This document shows positions 1 to 9,570 of a stretch of 64,000 bases of DNA, piece after piece. This DNA comes from Leptospirales bacterium (GTDB lineage: Bacteria > Spirochaetota > Leptospiria > Leptospirales > Leptonemataceae). The stretch's first letter is position 1. Every line of letters starts with the position of its first letter. Below the pieces are notes generated by a model. That model was not told where the DNA came from, did not search any database, and saw only the letters and a program-made list of their open reading frames with translations. The stretch covers positions 19,060-83,059 of the forward strand of contig JAEUSB010000004.1 in the NCBI GenBank assembly GCA_016788865.1, in the 5' to 3' direction. The translations under genes and the position numbers were made by a program.

Positions 1-122
1 TCCGATTCCGAGCGAACCGGCTGTTCCGCAGGGACCGGAACCTGGCGCACGTCCGTAGTCTGCGCCGGGGCGGCTGTATCAGAATACAGAATCTGCCGGG
101 AGCCAACCGCCATGTAAGCCAT
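1..122 (-). CDS. possible 5' end of a gene running off the window (partial)
   Basis: An open minus-strand frame begins at ATG 122, with a second ATG at 113, and stays open to the window edge, giving about 40 residues (start MAYMAVGSRQILYSD, then Pro/Gln/Val-rich). An in-frame TAG lies about 24 bases upstream, so the start is confined to this short stretch. The reading frame looks protein-like but no family can be recognised from so little. It would be divergent from the phosphatase gene at 222, with about 100 bases between them. Only the sequence left of the window can confirm it. Confidence 0.35.
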   Translation of the reverse strand, partial: MAYMAVGSRQILYSDTAAPAQTTDVRQVPVPAEQPVRSES

Positions 123-221
123 GCCTGCAAGGTAACATCCCGACTATGCGGGTCAAGATTATTTCTCTTGCGAATGGAATGGGATTGCAGGGCGCACGCA
201 CTTAACCAGGGTACGGCAACC

Positions 222-1742
222 ATGAGCCGCCTGTTTCCAGGTTTGAAAGCCAGCCACTCCATGCGCACACGCATTGGCCTGCTCTATCTGGCACTATCAA
301 TAGTGAACATCGTCGTACTAACGGCAATGATTTTTGAGAATCAGCTCGACATGCTGCGAATGAACTTTCGCCTCCAGTCGGACAAACTCGCTGGCATTAC
401 ACTGGCACAACTCGAAGGAATGGACGCCGGCAAGATTGACGAGCTAAATCGTATCGATAAGCTCTTGAGCGACAACCACGTTATCTCTTTCACAATTTTC
501 CAGACAAACGGCAAACTCCTGTTTGAAAGAAAGGAATCGGACAAATCCGTGCTGCCTGCTTCTGGCACGGTATCCGATCACATAAGAAGAAAGACCTTGC
601 AGCTGCGCGACGACTCTACTCTCATTCAGTTGCGCTACACATTGGATCTTGACGAGCACGATTATAGCGCAACCTACGTCATGCCTCTTCCCGCTTCGCA
701 CGTTGAAGGGGATCAAAAGGTTTTCCTTCGCGCCGTTATGCGCATTGCTGATTTCGAGTCTCGGTTCAGGCGCCTCTACGTTCAAGCGGGTTTTGCAGCA
801 GGCCTGGTTTTCCTGGTTCATCTTATCTTCGCATTGATCGTGGGGCAAATTTTCTTCCGACGCATTGGGATTCTGGCATCCACAAGCCTTGAATTGGGAA
901 CAGGGAACCTGGACGCCAGGGCACAGTGGTCCATGCGAAATCACGATGAGATTGATCTGTTGGGCTCGACGTTCAATACAATGGCAGTTGAAATTCAATC
1001 TACTGTAACGAAAATCACAAGCCTGAATCAGGAGATGCAAAACGAGCTCAGCATTGGCAAAGAGGTGCAAGAAAAGTTCCTTCCCGATTTGACCAAACTC
1101 AAGAATTGGAATGCCGCCTCTTACTACAAACCGCTGCGAGAAGTCAGTGGGGACGTGTTCATGTTTTATGAAATGCAGGGCAAACCTGGGGTTTTCTTTG
1201 CGGATGCGGCCGGTCACGGGGTTTCGGCGGCATTGATCACAAGCCTTGCGCTCCTCAGCCTGGAGCGTATCCTTGAGCACAGCGACAACATAGCCACGGT
1301 AGCTCGCGATTTGAACCGCGCTTTTATGGCGCACTTGAAAACAGCCATGTTCTATATGACCGGTGTCCTGATTCTGTACAGGAACGGCAAATTGCACTAC
1401 GTCAATGGAGGACATCCCTCTCCCCTTCTATTGCGAAAGGACGGAACCCTTATAGAATTGATGGCAAATGGCCCACCCTTTGGTATCGCGCCGACTGAAA
1501 CGTACGCCTTCGAAAGTGTGGATTGCTCGCCCGGTGACCGTATCCTTCTGTACTCGGATGGTTTGGTGGAAACAGAAAATGCGGAGTCAAGAGCCTTCGG
1601 GATTGAAACAGTTCGTCACACCCTACTTGAGCATGCCGATTCCCCCGTACAGGATACGGTTGACGCACTCAGCATTGAGTTCGAAGCCTTTCGCGGATAC
1701 ATTCGCGACGACGTTTCCTTTCTGTATCTGGAGATCATGTGA
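222..1742 (+). CDS. membrane HAMP-SpoIIE (PP2C-type) serine phosphatase
   Basis: Predicted RsbU-like protein phosphatase of about 506 residues that would dephosphorylate an anti-anti-sigma or similar partner in response to an external signal. One membrane helix lies near residues 20-42 and a second near 185-210, with a periplasmic sensor segment of about 140 residues between them. A HAMP-like linker follows, then a SpoIIE/PP2C domain from about residue 285 with the metal-binding Asp motifs (SGDVFMF, FADAAGHG, YSDGLVETEN). The ATG at 222 is preferred because AGGG lies about 10 bases upstream; an in-frame TTG at 168 adds an unlikely leader. Its stop overlaps the next gene by 4 bases (GTGA), so the two are translationally coupled. 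Partner and signal are unknown. Confidence 0.85.
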   Translation: MSRLFPGLKASHSMRTRIGLLYLALSIVNIVVLTAMIFENQLDMLRMNFRLQSDKLAGITLAQLEGMDAGKIDELNRIDKLLSDNHVISFTIFQTNGKLLFERKESDKSVLPASGTVSDHIRRKTLQLRDDSTLIQLRYTLDLDEHDYSATYVMPLPASHVEGDQKVFLRAVMRIADFESRFRRLYVQAGFAAGLVFLVHLIFALIVGQIFFRRIGILASTSLELGTGNLDARAQWSMRNHDEIDLLGSTFNTMAVEIQSTVTKITSLNQEMQNELSIGKEVQEKFLPDLTKLKNWNAASYYKPLREVSGDVFMFYEMQGKPGVFFADAAGHGVSAALITSLALLSLERILEHSDNIATVARDLNRAFMAHLKTAMFYMTGVLILYRNGKLHYVNGGHPSPLLLRKDGTLIELMANGPPFGIAPTETYAFESVDCSPGDRILLYSDGLVETENAESRAFGIETVRHTLLEHADSPVQDTVDALSIEFEAFRGYIRDDVSFLYLEIM

Positions 1743-3172
1743 GAGCTCGTGGAATCGCATTACTCTTTGGAACCCTGGCGCTCATGTCTGCCGTGATCTT
1801 CTATTCCGTCCTTCGAATGACAGGCTTTCTGCTCAAACAGGATGTGGCGCGTCAGCAACTACTGAACTATGAACTCTCGTCCCGACTGCTCGAAGAAAAA
1901 TTCACACGAAACCAGGATGATTACTCCCGAGAAATCAAGAACCATGTTCTGGAAACAACGATCCTGAACTTTTCCGAATTTGGGAGCACACCGGGTCCCT
2001 GGGAAACGCTTGGCAGCATGACCGTCAACGCTGTTCGATCCGTTTCAGGAAAAGACCCCCTTCGAATCGCCGAAGATGAACGTGCTCTGCGCCTCCTGCA
2101 ATACGCCTTTTTCCTGGAACGCAGCAAACGCATTGAAGAGGCAGCGCAGATCCTTGAACTACTGGCTCCGGGCTTACACGATGAAGACCTGGCATTCGCC
2201 CTGCTGCATTCGGGCTATTGCAGGTTCTTACTGGACGACCTGGATAATGCGCATGCAAGCCTCGTTAAGGTTACGGGACAATTTCGCGGAACGCATTTTG
2301 CGCGGTCCGCACAGACGATTCTTGATCTGATGAGACGCTCGCCAGATGCGGGACGTTCGCAGATGGAAAAGGCAGACGCACTGTACCAGTCCAGCCGCTA
2401 CATGCCCGCATTGCTTGCGTACAGAAAGGCTGGCCCTCTCGATGAGGAACAATCGTTTCGCTACGCACGATGCCTTGAGGAAACGGGCAAGGTTCCTGAC
2501 TCGGAATTGATGTACCGGAAACTTGTCACGGCCCGCAAACCGGAAGTCAGGGCGCAAGCTGTTCGGCGGTTACTGATCCTGGGTCACTTCCTCGGGCAGG
2601 GCAAAGAGACCAGGCAATTCGCCGTCACCCAGGCAAACGCTATAAAGGACCCGGCGCTCGGAGAAATTGACCAGGCAGAACAACTCCTGGCTCCGCAGGA
2701 ATTCTTGAAGAGGGAGAAGAAGAATGTAACCGTGACGGAAATTCTCCAGAGCGCATCCGAAGAGCTGGCTCCCATTTCAGCTCCAGTGGCAGACAAACTG
2801 CGAGCACCTCCAGAGCGCGATCCGGCCGTGGCCTTAAAGGACGTGGAGAAACCCAAGCAAGACCGCGCTCCAGCCAAACCAGACCCGCGACCCTATTTGA
2901 ATCTGGTTTTGACAAATGGCAGCTCGGTGCAGACATTTGAGATCCAGATTGTTGGGGAAAAGGTAAATCTAGTAGAAAACGGAAAGCCTCGATCGTTTCC
3001 CTTCCGGGAAGTTCAGGAAATCCGGGCCGGACGAGGGCTACTCGAAGTAAATGGCGAGAGGGCAATGGAATCGACGGCTATGCAACGCGATCAGACATTC
3101 TTTCGTCTCTCTGGCAAACGAAACACCTTTATACCGGTGGACTCAGTCAAAACCGTCAGGGCAATTCAGTAA
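1739..3172 (+). CDS. membrane-anchored TPR-like protein of unknown function
   Basis: A 477-residue protein with a GTG start overlapping the upstream phosphatase stop. An N-terminal hydrophobic helix (about residues 4-25) anchors it. Residues about 110-310 are helical with spacing that looks like degenerate TPR repeats (for example AAQILELLAPGLHDEDLAFAL and MPALLAYRKAGPLDEEQSF). A Lys/Pro-rich linker near 355-380 leads to a small beta-rich C-terminal domain (about 383-475). No catalytic motif is seen. The coupling suggests it works with the phosphatase, perhaps as a scaffold or sensor, but that is inference. Confidence 0.75.
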   Translation: MRARGIALLFGTLALMSAVIFYSVLRMTGFLLKQDVARQQLLNYELSSRLLEEKFTRNQDDYSREIKNHVLETTILNFSEFGSTPGPWETLGSMTVNAVRSVSGKDPLRIAEDERALRLLQYAFFLERSKRIEEAAQILELLAPGLHDEDLAFALLHSGYCRFLLDDLDNAHASLVKVTGQFRGTHFARSAQTILDLMRRSPDAGRSQMEKADALYQSSRYMPALLAYRKAGPLDEEQSFRYARCLEETGKVPDSELMYRKLVTARKPEVRAQAVRRLLILGHFLGQGKETRQFAVTQANAIKDPALGEIDQAEQLLAPQEFLKREKKNVTVTEILQSASEELAPISAPVADKLRAPPERDPAVALKDVEKPKQDRAPAKPDPRPYLNLVLTNGSSVQTFEIQIVGEKVNLVENGKPRSFPFREVQEIRAGRGLLEVNGERAMESTAMQRDQTFFRLSGKRNTFIPVDSVKTVRAIQ

Positions 3173-3745
3173 TTATTCCATTTCCCCTGACGAAACACTT
3201 TCACGCACAATTACGACGCTAAAAAACAAGCGATCAATCAGCTTGGCCAGGCCCGCCAATTCTTCCGGTGTGAGAATTCCGTCCCGAGAGATTTCGCCAA
3301 AGTACTTAAGAACAACGGGCAGCCTCTCCTGCGTCATGCGCTTGAGCCAGTCTGCGAAATGGTTCGTTGTCAGCTTGCGCTTGGCGCCAAGCGTTCCCGA
3401 TGCCTTCCACCGATCAAAATCGATCTGAATTTGCAATCTGCGCCCAAGATCCGCAGCTTCCAGGACAAATACGCCATCTGGTTGATACTTGGCTCGAATC
3501 GAGATCAGCAAATCCAGACAGCCATCCAGCAAATCCATCAGGGCAAATCGTTCCGGCCCAATAAGCTTTTTGTCGAGATGCATGGACTGGGCGTAGCTCC
3601 GGTGCAGCTCAACGAACTTCGCGAACAGATCCTTGAACATATCGATGGTCTTGACGTCCTTAACGATTGTAGCAAGCTCCGACGGCAATCGACCCTGCCC
3701 TGAAAACTGCCCCGACGTATCGATATTAATCTCAGTAAACGACAT
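3173..3745 (-). CDS. conserved-looking protein of unknown function
   Basis: A 190-residue protein, mostly helical, soluble, with no signal peptide or obvious catalytic motif. It directly follows sthA on the same strand: the sthA stop ends at 3746 and this ATG begins at 3745, so co-expression is likely. Its own stop abuts the stop of the convergent TPR-like gene. The segment near residues 85-115 (LDLLISIRAKYQPDGVFVLEA) hints at a folded alpha/beta core. I do not recognise the family. Confidence 0.7.
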   Translation of the reverse strand: MSFTEINIDTSGQFSGQGRLPSELATIVKDVKTIDMFKDLFAKFVELHRSYAQSMHLDKKLIGPERFALMDLLDGCLDLLISIRAKYQPDGVFVLEAADLGRRLQIQIDFDRWKASGTLGAKRKLTTNHFADWLKRMTQERLPVVLKYFGEISRDGILTPEELAGLAKLIDRLFFSVVIVRESVSSGEME

Positions 3746-5155
3746 CTACTTCACAGCCGCCGGAGTCATATCGTGAGCATTGATAGCGTCAAGCGCCGCA
3801 CTTTTGTACACGCCGCTTAACGTTGGGTAATTGAAGATGTGATGAAAAAAATAGTCCACGGTACCGCCTAGATGAACCACTGTCTGACCCAGACTCAACA
3901 GCTCAGTTGCACGGTCGGATACCATGTGCACAGCTAATAGCTTGTGCGATTTCCGCTCGAACAGTAACTTGAGGAGTCCCCGCGTTTCACCCGTCATCAG
4001 AGCACGCGTATTTTCCTTGAAATCAGACCTGCCTACGCCGTAATCCACGCCCTGCGCCTTGAGCTCTTCCTCTGTGCTGCCTATGAACGCGACTTCTGGA
4101 ACAGTCCAGATGGCCACCGGCATCTGTGACCGACTGAACCGGGGCCTCTCACCCAGAAACAGGTAGCGCGCAATGTACATTCCTTGATGCATGCTCGTAG
4201 AAGAGAGGGCTGGATGGCCAATAATATCACCTGCAGCAAAAATTGAAGGCACATCTGTTTGGTACTCATCATTTACTTTGAGGGTTCCGCGCGAGGAGGC
4301 GGAAAGGCCCACATTCTCCAGACCCAGATCTTCTGCGTTCCCTTGCCGACCCTTTGAAATCAGGACCTGGTCTACCAGTATTTCTTTTTCTTGCTTTGTG
4401 CGAATTTTGACGCCGTCTTCCGTCCGTCGGTATTCCACTATGTCGTCTTTAGTGTGAATTTGCAAGCCAAGCTTTTGCAGAGCATCGCCTAACGTTAGTG
4501 CTATTTCCCGATCAGCCCAGTTCAAGATTGAATCGGACGGGTCAATCAAGTGCACCTCCACACCCAGATTTGCAAATATGCTGGCATATTCGCAACCTAT
4601 GATGCCGCCACCGAGCACTGCGAGTTTGCCCGGAAGCTTTCTGAGTGTGAGTACGCCGTCAGAATCGTAAATTACTTGATCCTCAAAAGGAATGGAATCC
4701 GGCCTGTGGGGACGGGATCCTGTGGCCAGGACAATGTATTCAGTTTGCAGTTGAATTTTCTCATTGTAGGGACCCGTAACCTCTACCAGGTGCGGCCCAA
4801 GGACCTTGCCCTTCCCTCTAAACACATGCACCAGATTTCGAGCTGCTTGCTCCTCGGCCAGATCCTCTTCCGTGTGCAGGATCTGGCGATTGCGGGCGAG
4901 CAATTCTAGAATTGAGATTTTCTGGGGAAGCTCGACTGACAGGCCACGATTGCCTTCTGCCCGAACGCGCCTCAGGAAACGACTGGTCTCCTGTAACATT
5001 TTGGATGGCACGGTTCCGGAATGGACCGAGGCGCCGCCGAGCCGCTCGCGAACATCTATCAGTGCTGCGCGTTTGCCGCACTTTGCGGCCTGAATCGCAG
5101 CTTTCTGTCCGGCGGGGCCGCCGCCTATGCAGACAAGATCAAACTTTTCCTGCAT
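3746..5155 (-). CDS. sthA: soluble pyridine nucleotide transhydrogenase (Si-specific)
   Basis: A 469-residue flavoprotein predicted to transfer hydride between NADPH and NAD+ in the cytosol. It has the N-terminal FAD-binding GGGPAGQKAA motif, a second NAD(P)-binding GGGIIGCEYA motif near residues 180-195, an AAGDIIG segment near 310, and a dimerisation domain ending in the FNYPTLSGVYKSAALDA region. The CxxxxC redox pair of lipoamide dehydrogenases is absent (GGASVHSGTVPSKML at that position), which separates SthA from Lpd and mercuric reductase and fits the SthA signature GTIPSKAL. Length matches E. coli SthA (466). It heads a two-gene unit with the unknown gene 3173-3745. Confidence 0.88.
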   Translation of the reverse strand: MQEKFDLVCIGGGPAGQKAAIQAAKCGKRAALIDVRERLGGASVHSGTVPSKMLQETSRFLRRVRAEGNRGLSVELPQKISILELLARNRQILHTEEDLAEEQAARNLVHVFRGKGKVLGPHLVEVTGPYNEKIQLQTEYIVLATGSRPHRPDSIPFEDQVIYDSDGVLTLRKLPGKLAVLGGGIIGCEYASIFANLGVEVHLIDPSDSILNWADREIALTLGDALQKLGLQIHTKDDIVEYRRTEDGVKIRTKQEKEILVDQVLISKGRQGNAEDLGLENVGLSASSRGTLKVNDEYQTDVPSIFAAGDIIGHPALSSTSMHQGMYIARYLFLGERPRFSRSQMPVAIWTVPEVAFIGSTEEELKAQGVDYGVGRSDFKENTRALMTGETRGLLKLLFERKSHKLLAVHMVSDRATELLSLGQTVVHLGGTVDYFFHHIFNYPTLSGVYKSAALDAINAHDMTPAAVK

Positions 5156-5158
5156 GTA

Positions 5159-5455
5159 TCACTTGCAATCGTACTGCGTGTATCCCGTTCCTTCTACCTG
5201 ACTTTTTGTTTTTCCGGCAGTGTCACAGATACAATTTGTTTCGCGGCGGAATCCGCCTGCCGCAAAGAGACCTTCGCAATCGTTGCGTGGCATATCTTTG
5301 ATACATACGTAGCGCTGGCGAACTGGCCAGTAATAGTTGCAATCCACAAGGTCGCTATTCTGCGTTGTGGATGCAGAATTTGTTCCTTTACTGCTCTTGC
5401 ACCCGGGCAAAATTGCGAATAGAGCCAGGAATAGGACGACCAACAGTTTATTCAT
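5159..5455 (-). CDS. small Cys-rich lipoprotein
   Basis: About 98 residues from the ATG at 5455 (MNKLLVVLFLALFAILPGC). A hydrophobic signal peptide ends in the lipobox LPGC, so the mature protein should be acylated and exported. The mature part carries six further cysteines, suggesting a disulphide-stabilised fold; no family recognised. A longer in-frame reading to 5584 exists but lacks a signal peptide at its front. Its start lies about 10 bases from that of the divergent lipoprotein gene at 5466, so each promoter must lie inside the other's coding sequence. It ends 3 bases before sthA, so it could be the first gene of a lipoprotein-sthA-unknown transcript. Confidence 0.7.
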   Translation of the reverse strand: MNKLLVVLFLALFAILPGCKSSKGTNSASTTQNSDLVDCNYYWPVRQRYVCIKDMPRNDCEGLFAAGGFRRETNCICDTAGKTKSQVEGTGYTQYDCK

Positions 5456-5465
5456 GTATAGTAGG

Positions 5466-6266
5466 ATGAAACACTTACCAGTATACATACAATTCTTTTT
5501 TTTCCTGCATTTGGCATGTGCCGGATGCACGCCCCCGGGGCCGCCTTTCCCGGGGCTGGCAAAGGGCGAATCACTGCCGGCCAACTTGATCTCCAGGCGC
5601 TACGTGCTGAACCTTCCCCTGACGTTCCATCGCTCGTCTCAAAGGGCAGAACTTGTATTTGATCAAGACACCCGGGGAGTGTCGCATTTTCAGATGCGAA
5701 TTGCCGGGCGCAATCCCCTGGAATCCATTCGTGTTCGCTCCTATGAGGGGACTGCGCATCGATTTGCCGACTCGATTGAACTGCGAAGCAATCGCTGCTA
5801 CATTCATGGAAAGAAGGAGTGGGAAGACAGACTCGTTCCCCTGGAAGGTTGGGATTGCGAACATCTGATTTTCCAGATATTGCCCCTGGCGGCAGACATG
5901 GAGATGCTGCAAAGTGTTCAGTCCGATCACACTGTATTTGCAAATTGGTTTGGCGATTTCAATGCTCTGGCGATGCCGCCGAGCACATTCGCCGGACAGG
6001 TCATCGCATCTCTGACGGAGGATAGGATTGTAATCTGGGGGCGCGATGGTGGAGTAATCTTGCGCGACGGGCAAATCCTTGAGGGCTATCAGATGGATTT
6101 GCAGGCCTTTGGCCAGACGCGAACCGCGCCAAAGCCAGCGGGCACGTTTCGTGTAATTTCAAGACCCGGCGACTTTATCATTGCCCAACGCGAAACTAAG
6201 AGCAACGTTGAAGCAAACGTAGTGTTGACCCGCGCTCCAAAGCCTGGCGCGGGCAGCCTCTTCTAA
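5466..6266 (+). CDS. lipoprotein of unknown function
   Basis: About 266 residues from ATG 5466 (another ATG at 5454 is in frame). The N-terminus has a Phe-rich hydrophobic signal (MKHLPVYIQFFFFLHLACAGC) with lipobox ACAGC, so it is predicted to be an exported lipoprotein. The remainder looks beta-rich, with no cysteine-rich or enzymatic pattern I recognise. It converges on the lipase gene with 4 bases between the stops. The divergent start is unusually close to the lipoprotein start at 5455. Confidence 0.7.
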   Translation: MKHLPVYIQFFFFLHLACAGCTPPGPPFPGLAKGESLPANLISRRYVLNLPLTFHRSSQRAELVFDQDTRGVSHFQMRIAGRNPLESIRVRSYEGTAHRFADSIELRSNRCYIHGKKEWEDRLVPLEGWDCEHLIFQILPLAADMEMLQSVQSDHTVFANWFGDFNALAMPPSTFAGQVIASLTEDRIVIWGRDGGVILRDGQILEGYQMDLQAFGQTRTAPKPAGTFRVISRPGDFIIAQRETKSNVEANVVLTRAPKPGAGSLF

Positions 6267-6270
6267 AATG

Positions 6271-7392
6271 CTATTTCAGCCCGGTAGAACGAATCAATTC
6301 CTGCACACGCACATCGTTCAATAGTTCCGAATGACCTTCTTCACTTACGAGTACGGTATGCTTTAAGTCTGGAGGGATTGCGTCCCGCTCCAGCACACGT
6401 CCATCGCCGGGTTCGCGGGGACTTGTATCAAAATCATATCCGCGCGTACTCTTAGGACCATTTCGCAGTACTCTTGCAAGAGTTGGAGTATTCTTTGCGA
6501 GCACCACATAAACCGGGACATCTGCGTTGACCGGTCTGGAAACGAGCCGCCGGAATTCTTTGCCATGTTTCAAGCTGAGTCGTAAGTGCTGTCCTTGCGC
6601 AGGACTGACCAGTTCCAGTGCGAACAGACCAAGCTTGTACTTACCCCAATCATCCGGGTTATAGAAGTCCAATCCAAGCTCGTCTTCGCCATCGAATACA
6701 CGCGAACCTTTGACAGGAAAGAGCGTATACACCGACGGAAAGGTGAACAAAACCTCTGGTGATAAAACTGTCTTGTTGAACGCAACGGGCACCCCGGCGT
6801 GAACGTCGGGGAAAAAGCCGACTCCTCCGTTGAATGGAACACCGGCAAAGACCACCGAATGAAACAACTCCGGAGACTGCGCAAGCGCGGCACGGGTTAT
6901 GAGGCCACCCATGCTGTGGGCCACCACCTGGATCTTCTTGTTTCCGTTGGCGGCGCTGGTTTCCTTTAAAAATTTTATAAATAAATCTAAATTTTCCAGA
7001 TTGTCGCGGCGCCAATCGTAAGCAAATGCATAGAACGGTCGGTTCATGCCCGATGCGGCCCGTAAAAATGGATCATAGACTTTCTCCCCAACGAGACGAG
7101 GGATGACGTAGACACCCTCGAGTATCCCTGAGGGCTTGAGCGCGTCTCGCGCCTGGATGTCGTCCTTCCACTCTGTTGGAAGTGTGATCCGCGATTTGCT
7201 GAAGCCCATGGCCTGACCGAGCGTTAGCCAGTGCAGCTTCCCCTGATCGTCGGTTAACGCAGAGCCCTTAATGCCGTGAATGAATACTAGCGGCACGGGA
7301 TCCTCCGGAGGCTTCTGGCAGGCAACCAGGAGAATGATCAGCAGCCCTGGACAAAGCCAGTGCGGAAGGTGTGCAGTAAGCCTCGCTCTCAT
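6271..7392 (-). CDS. alpha/beta-hydrolase lipoprotein (LCAT/lipase-like esterase)
   Basis: A 373-residue exported hydrolase. A signal peptide with lipobox LLVAC puts the acylated Cys near residue 25. The hydrolase core begins with VPLVFIHGIKGS (oxyanion HG motif). The nucleophile elbow AHSMGG near residues 158-163 carries the serine, and EEGHSELL near the C-terminus supplies the likely catalytic His. The arrangement fits lecithin:cholesterol acyltransferase/phospholipase-like lipases that act on lipids in the envelope; substrate unknown. It is divergent from the cyclase at 7494, leaving about 100 bases for two promoters. Confidence 0.82.
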   Translation of the reverse strand: MRARLTAHLPHWLCPGLLIILLVACQKPPEDPVPLVFIHGIKGSALTDDQGKLHWLTLGQAMGFSKSRITLPTEWKDDIQARDALKPSGILEGVYVIPRLVGEKVYDPFLRAASGMNRPFYAFAYDWRRDNLENLDLFIKFLKETSAANGNKKIQVVAHSMGGLITRAALAQSPELFHSVVFAGVPFNGGVGFFPDVHAGVPVAFNKTVLSPEVLFTFPSVYTLFPVKGSRVFDGEDELGLDFYNPDDWGKYKLGLFALELVSPAQGQHLRLSLKHGKEFRRLVSRPVNADVPVYVVLAKNTPTLARVLRNGPKSTRGYDFDTSPREPGDGRVLERDAIPPDLKHTVLVSEEGHSELLNDVRVQELIRSTGLK

Positions 7393-7493
7393 GGGCGTGG
7401 AGGTTGCGAACTGCGGTTACCCGTTCAAGTATTTCTTGAAGCAAGACTCAAAAAAACATTGACCCGGCCATTCGGTACGTTCATTGGAATTCT

Positions 7494-9566
7494 ATGCAAA
7501 GCAGGATTCAGCTGCGGGCCGCAGTGCTACTCCTGCCCCTCTTGATCGCCTGCGGCCACAGAAAATCCGCCCAAACAATCTCACTGAATTCAGAGGACCA
7601 ACAGGCCTCGTGGGATTTCACTACGGATTCCGTAAACCCGGCAGACCTCAAGGACAACGTTAGCTGGAAACCTGTTCAGGTTCCAAAGAACATTGCGCTT
7701 CCGGGCGCAAACACAATCTGGTATCGCGCAAAATTCAATGCAGCCCCTGTAACCGGAACACCGGGTATCCGCCTGGGAGAAATCAGCGATCGTGATCGGA
7801 CGTATCTAAACGGAGTGCTGATCGGAGAGACGGGCAAATGGGATTCGCCAGACGCCCAGGCCTATGACCGGCAGCGCATCTATCCCATTCCACCCGGATT
7901 GCTCAAGGAAAAAAATAACATACTCCTGGTTCAGGTTCAGGCCTACTTCGATTACGAAATGGGCATTTACCGAGACAATGTCGCCCTTGGAACTCATGAG
8001 GCGTTGCTCCGGGATTTTTATATTGAGAATGCAACCCAGGCGCTCTCGCTCATGGTTTATGTGACTATCTCTGGCTATTTCATGCTCTTCTTCCTGCGCA
8101 GACGGCAGGAGCGCGAGAACCTCTACTTTTCATTGTTTCTGCTGGCACTGGTTGGCTACAGCTTTTTTAGAACTCAGTATAAGTACGATTTTGGCTGGCC
8201 ACTCAGCATCACAAAACGCGCGCAAGTCCTCTGTCTGTTTGCCACGGCTCCGCTCTTCTTTGCATTCATCAGGAATTACTTTCCGTTGCCTCGGAAGGGG
8301 TGGATTCGCTGGATAGATTATCCGACTATCGCCATGCACCTTATGACCCTGGCCTGTGGTGTGCGGGTCCTGTTTTCTGATTCGGCAGCACTCTATGAAT
8401 GGATCATCAACAACATCGTCCAGCCTTCCTGGATTGTGTACATCGTTGGACTCCTCGTTATTGTTATTCGAGAAAGCTTCATAGACAAGAATCGGGACGC
8501 ATGGATCATGCTGGGCGCCATTACGGTGGTTGTCTTAGCGGTGGTTCTTGACATTCTTTCCGGTCGCGCCATTATCAATCTGCCCACGCTCCTGACGTAC
8601 GCATTCACCATGTTCATTATCAGCATGGCGCTTGTGCTTGCGAACCGTTTCGTCCGGCTGAGCCAGGAAACAGAACGGTTGAACGTAAGTCTCGCAAGCC
8701 TGAACCAGGCTGCCCAGCGGTTTGTTCCATTTGAGTTCCTGAGCATCCTTGACAAGAAGAGCCTACTGGAAGTGAACCTGGGTGATCAGGTGCAAAGAGA
8801 AATGACAATTCTCTTCTCGGACATTCGCGGCTTTACTTCGCTTTCAGAAAATATGACACCCAAGGAGAACTTCGACTTCATAAACTCTTACCTCAGACGC
8901 GTTGGGCCAATCGTGCGCGAACACAAGGGGTTTATTGATAAGTACATTGGAGATGCCATCATGGCGCTTTTCCCCGTCGACCCGGCGCTGGCCGTCGAGG
9001 CCTGTGTCAGGATGATCGACACAGTAGCAGAATGGAATGTTGCCCGGGCGCGTCACAACTACGGCGATGTGAACGTTGGATTTGGCCTGCATCGAGGTCG
9101 GCTGATGCTCGGAACGATTGGAGAGAATGAACGCATGGAAGGTACCGTCATTTCAGATGACGTAAATCTGGCCTCGCGGATTGAAAGCCTCACCAAAGCC
9201 TACGGCGCACAAATCCTACTGAGCGAAGAAACCCTTACAGGCGAGGCAAAGGGACTTTACCCTGCACGACTGGTAGACAGAGTACGTGTCAAGGGCAAGA
9301 CAGCGCCCGTAACACTCGTAGAAATCATTGCCGGCGGAAACCCGGAAACTCTCAAGCCAAAGCTCGATACGCTGAAAGGGTTCGCTGAGGGCGTTGCAGC
9401 TTACCAGGCCGGGAAGATTCAAGAAGCCCGCTCAGCATTCGTAGCAATTTACAAACAGAATCAAAACGACCGCGCCGTGAAAGTTTACATCAAACGCTGC
9501 GATGAGTTCCTGAAGAACGGAATCCCTGAAGGCTGGGATGGCGTCGAAACACTTTACTCCAAATAG
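7494..9566 (+). CDS. 7TM-DISM class III adenylate cyclase with lipoprotein-type N-terminus
   Basis: A 690-residue membrane cyclase predicted to make cAMP. The N-terminus is a signal peptide with lipobox LIAC (Cys about 20). Residues about 40-180 look like the jelly-roll extracellular domain of 7TM-DISM receptors. Seven hydrophobic segments follow (about 185-395), then a helical linker and the cyclase domain (about 435-600). Metal-binding aspartates are visible in FSDIRGFTS and KYIGDAIMALF. Lys in IDKYIGDA and Asp in SDDVNLASRIE are at adenine-selecting positions, favouring ATP over GTP. A short helical tail follows. The only obvious cAMP receptor in the window is the channel at 46.7 kb. Confidence 0.87.
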   Translation: MQSRIQLRAAVLLLPLLIACGHRKSAQTISLNSEDQQASWDFTTDSVNPADLKDNVSWKPVQVPKNIALPGANTIWYRAKFNAAPVTGTPGIRLGEISDRDRTYLNGVLIGETGKWDSPDAQAYDRQRIYPIPPGLLKEKNNILLVQVQAYFDYEMGIYRDNVALGTHEALLRDFYIENATQALSLMVYVTISGYFMLFFLRRRQERENLYFSLFLLALVGYSFFRTQYKYDFGWPLSITKRAQVLCLFATAPLFFAFIRNYFPLPRKGWIRWIDYPTIAMHLMTLACGVRVLFSDSAALYEWIINNIVQPSWIVYIVGLLVIVIRESFIDKNRDAWIMLGAITVVVLAVVLDILSGRAIINLPTLLTYAFTMFIISMALVLANRFVRLSQETERLNVSLASLNQAAQRFVPFEFLSILDKKSLLEVNLGDQVQREMTILFSDIRGFTSLSENMTPKENFDFINSYLRRVGPIVREHKGFIDKYIGDAIMALFPVDPALAVEACVRMIDTVAEWNVARARHNYGDVNVGFGLHRGRLMLGTIGENERMEGTVISDDVNLASRIESLTKAYGAQILLSEETLTGEAKGLYPARLVDRVRVKGKTAPVTLVEIIAGGNPETLKPKLDTLKGFAEGVAAYQAGKIQEARSAFVAIYKQNQNDRAVKVYIKRCDEFLKNGIPEGWDGVETLYSK

Positions 9567-9570
9567 CGAA

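Noticed and set aside
444..1415. 323-residue minus-strand open frame across the HAMP-SpoIIE phosphatase
   Set aside because: It is antisense to a clear domain-bearing gene and its translation shows no protein-like features.
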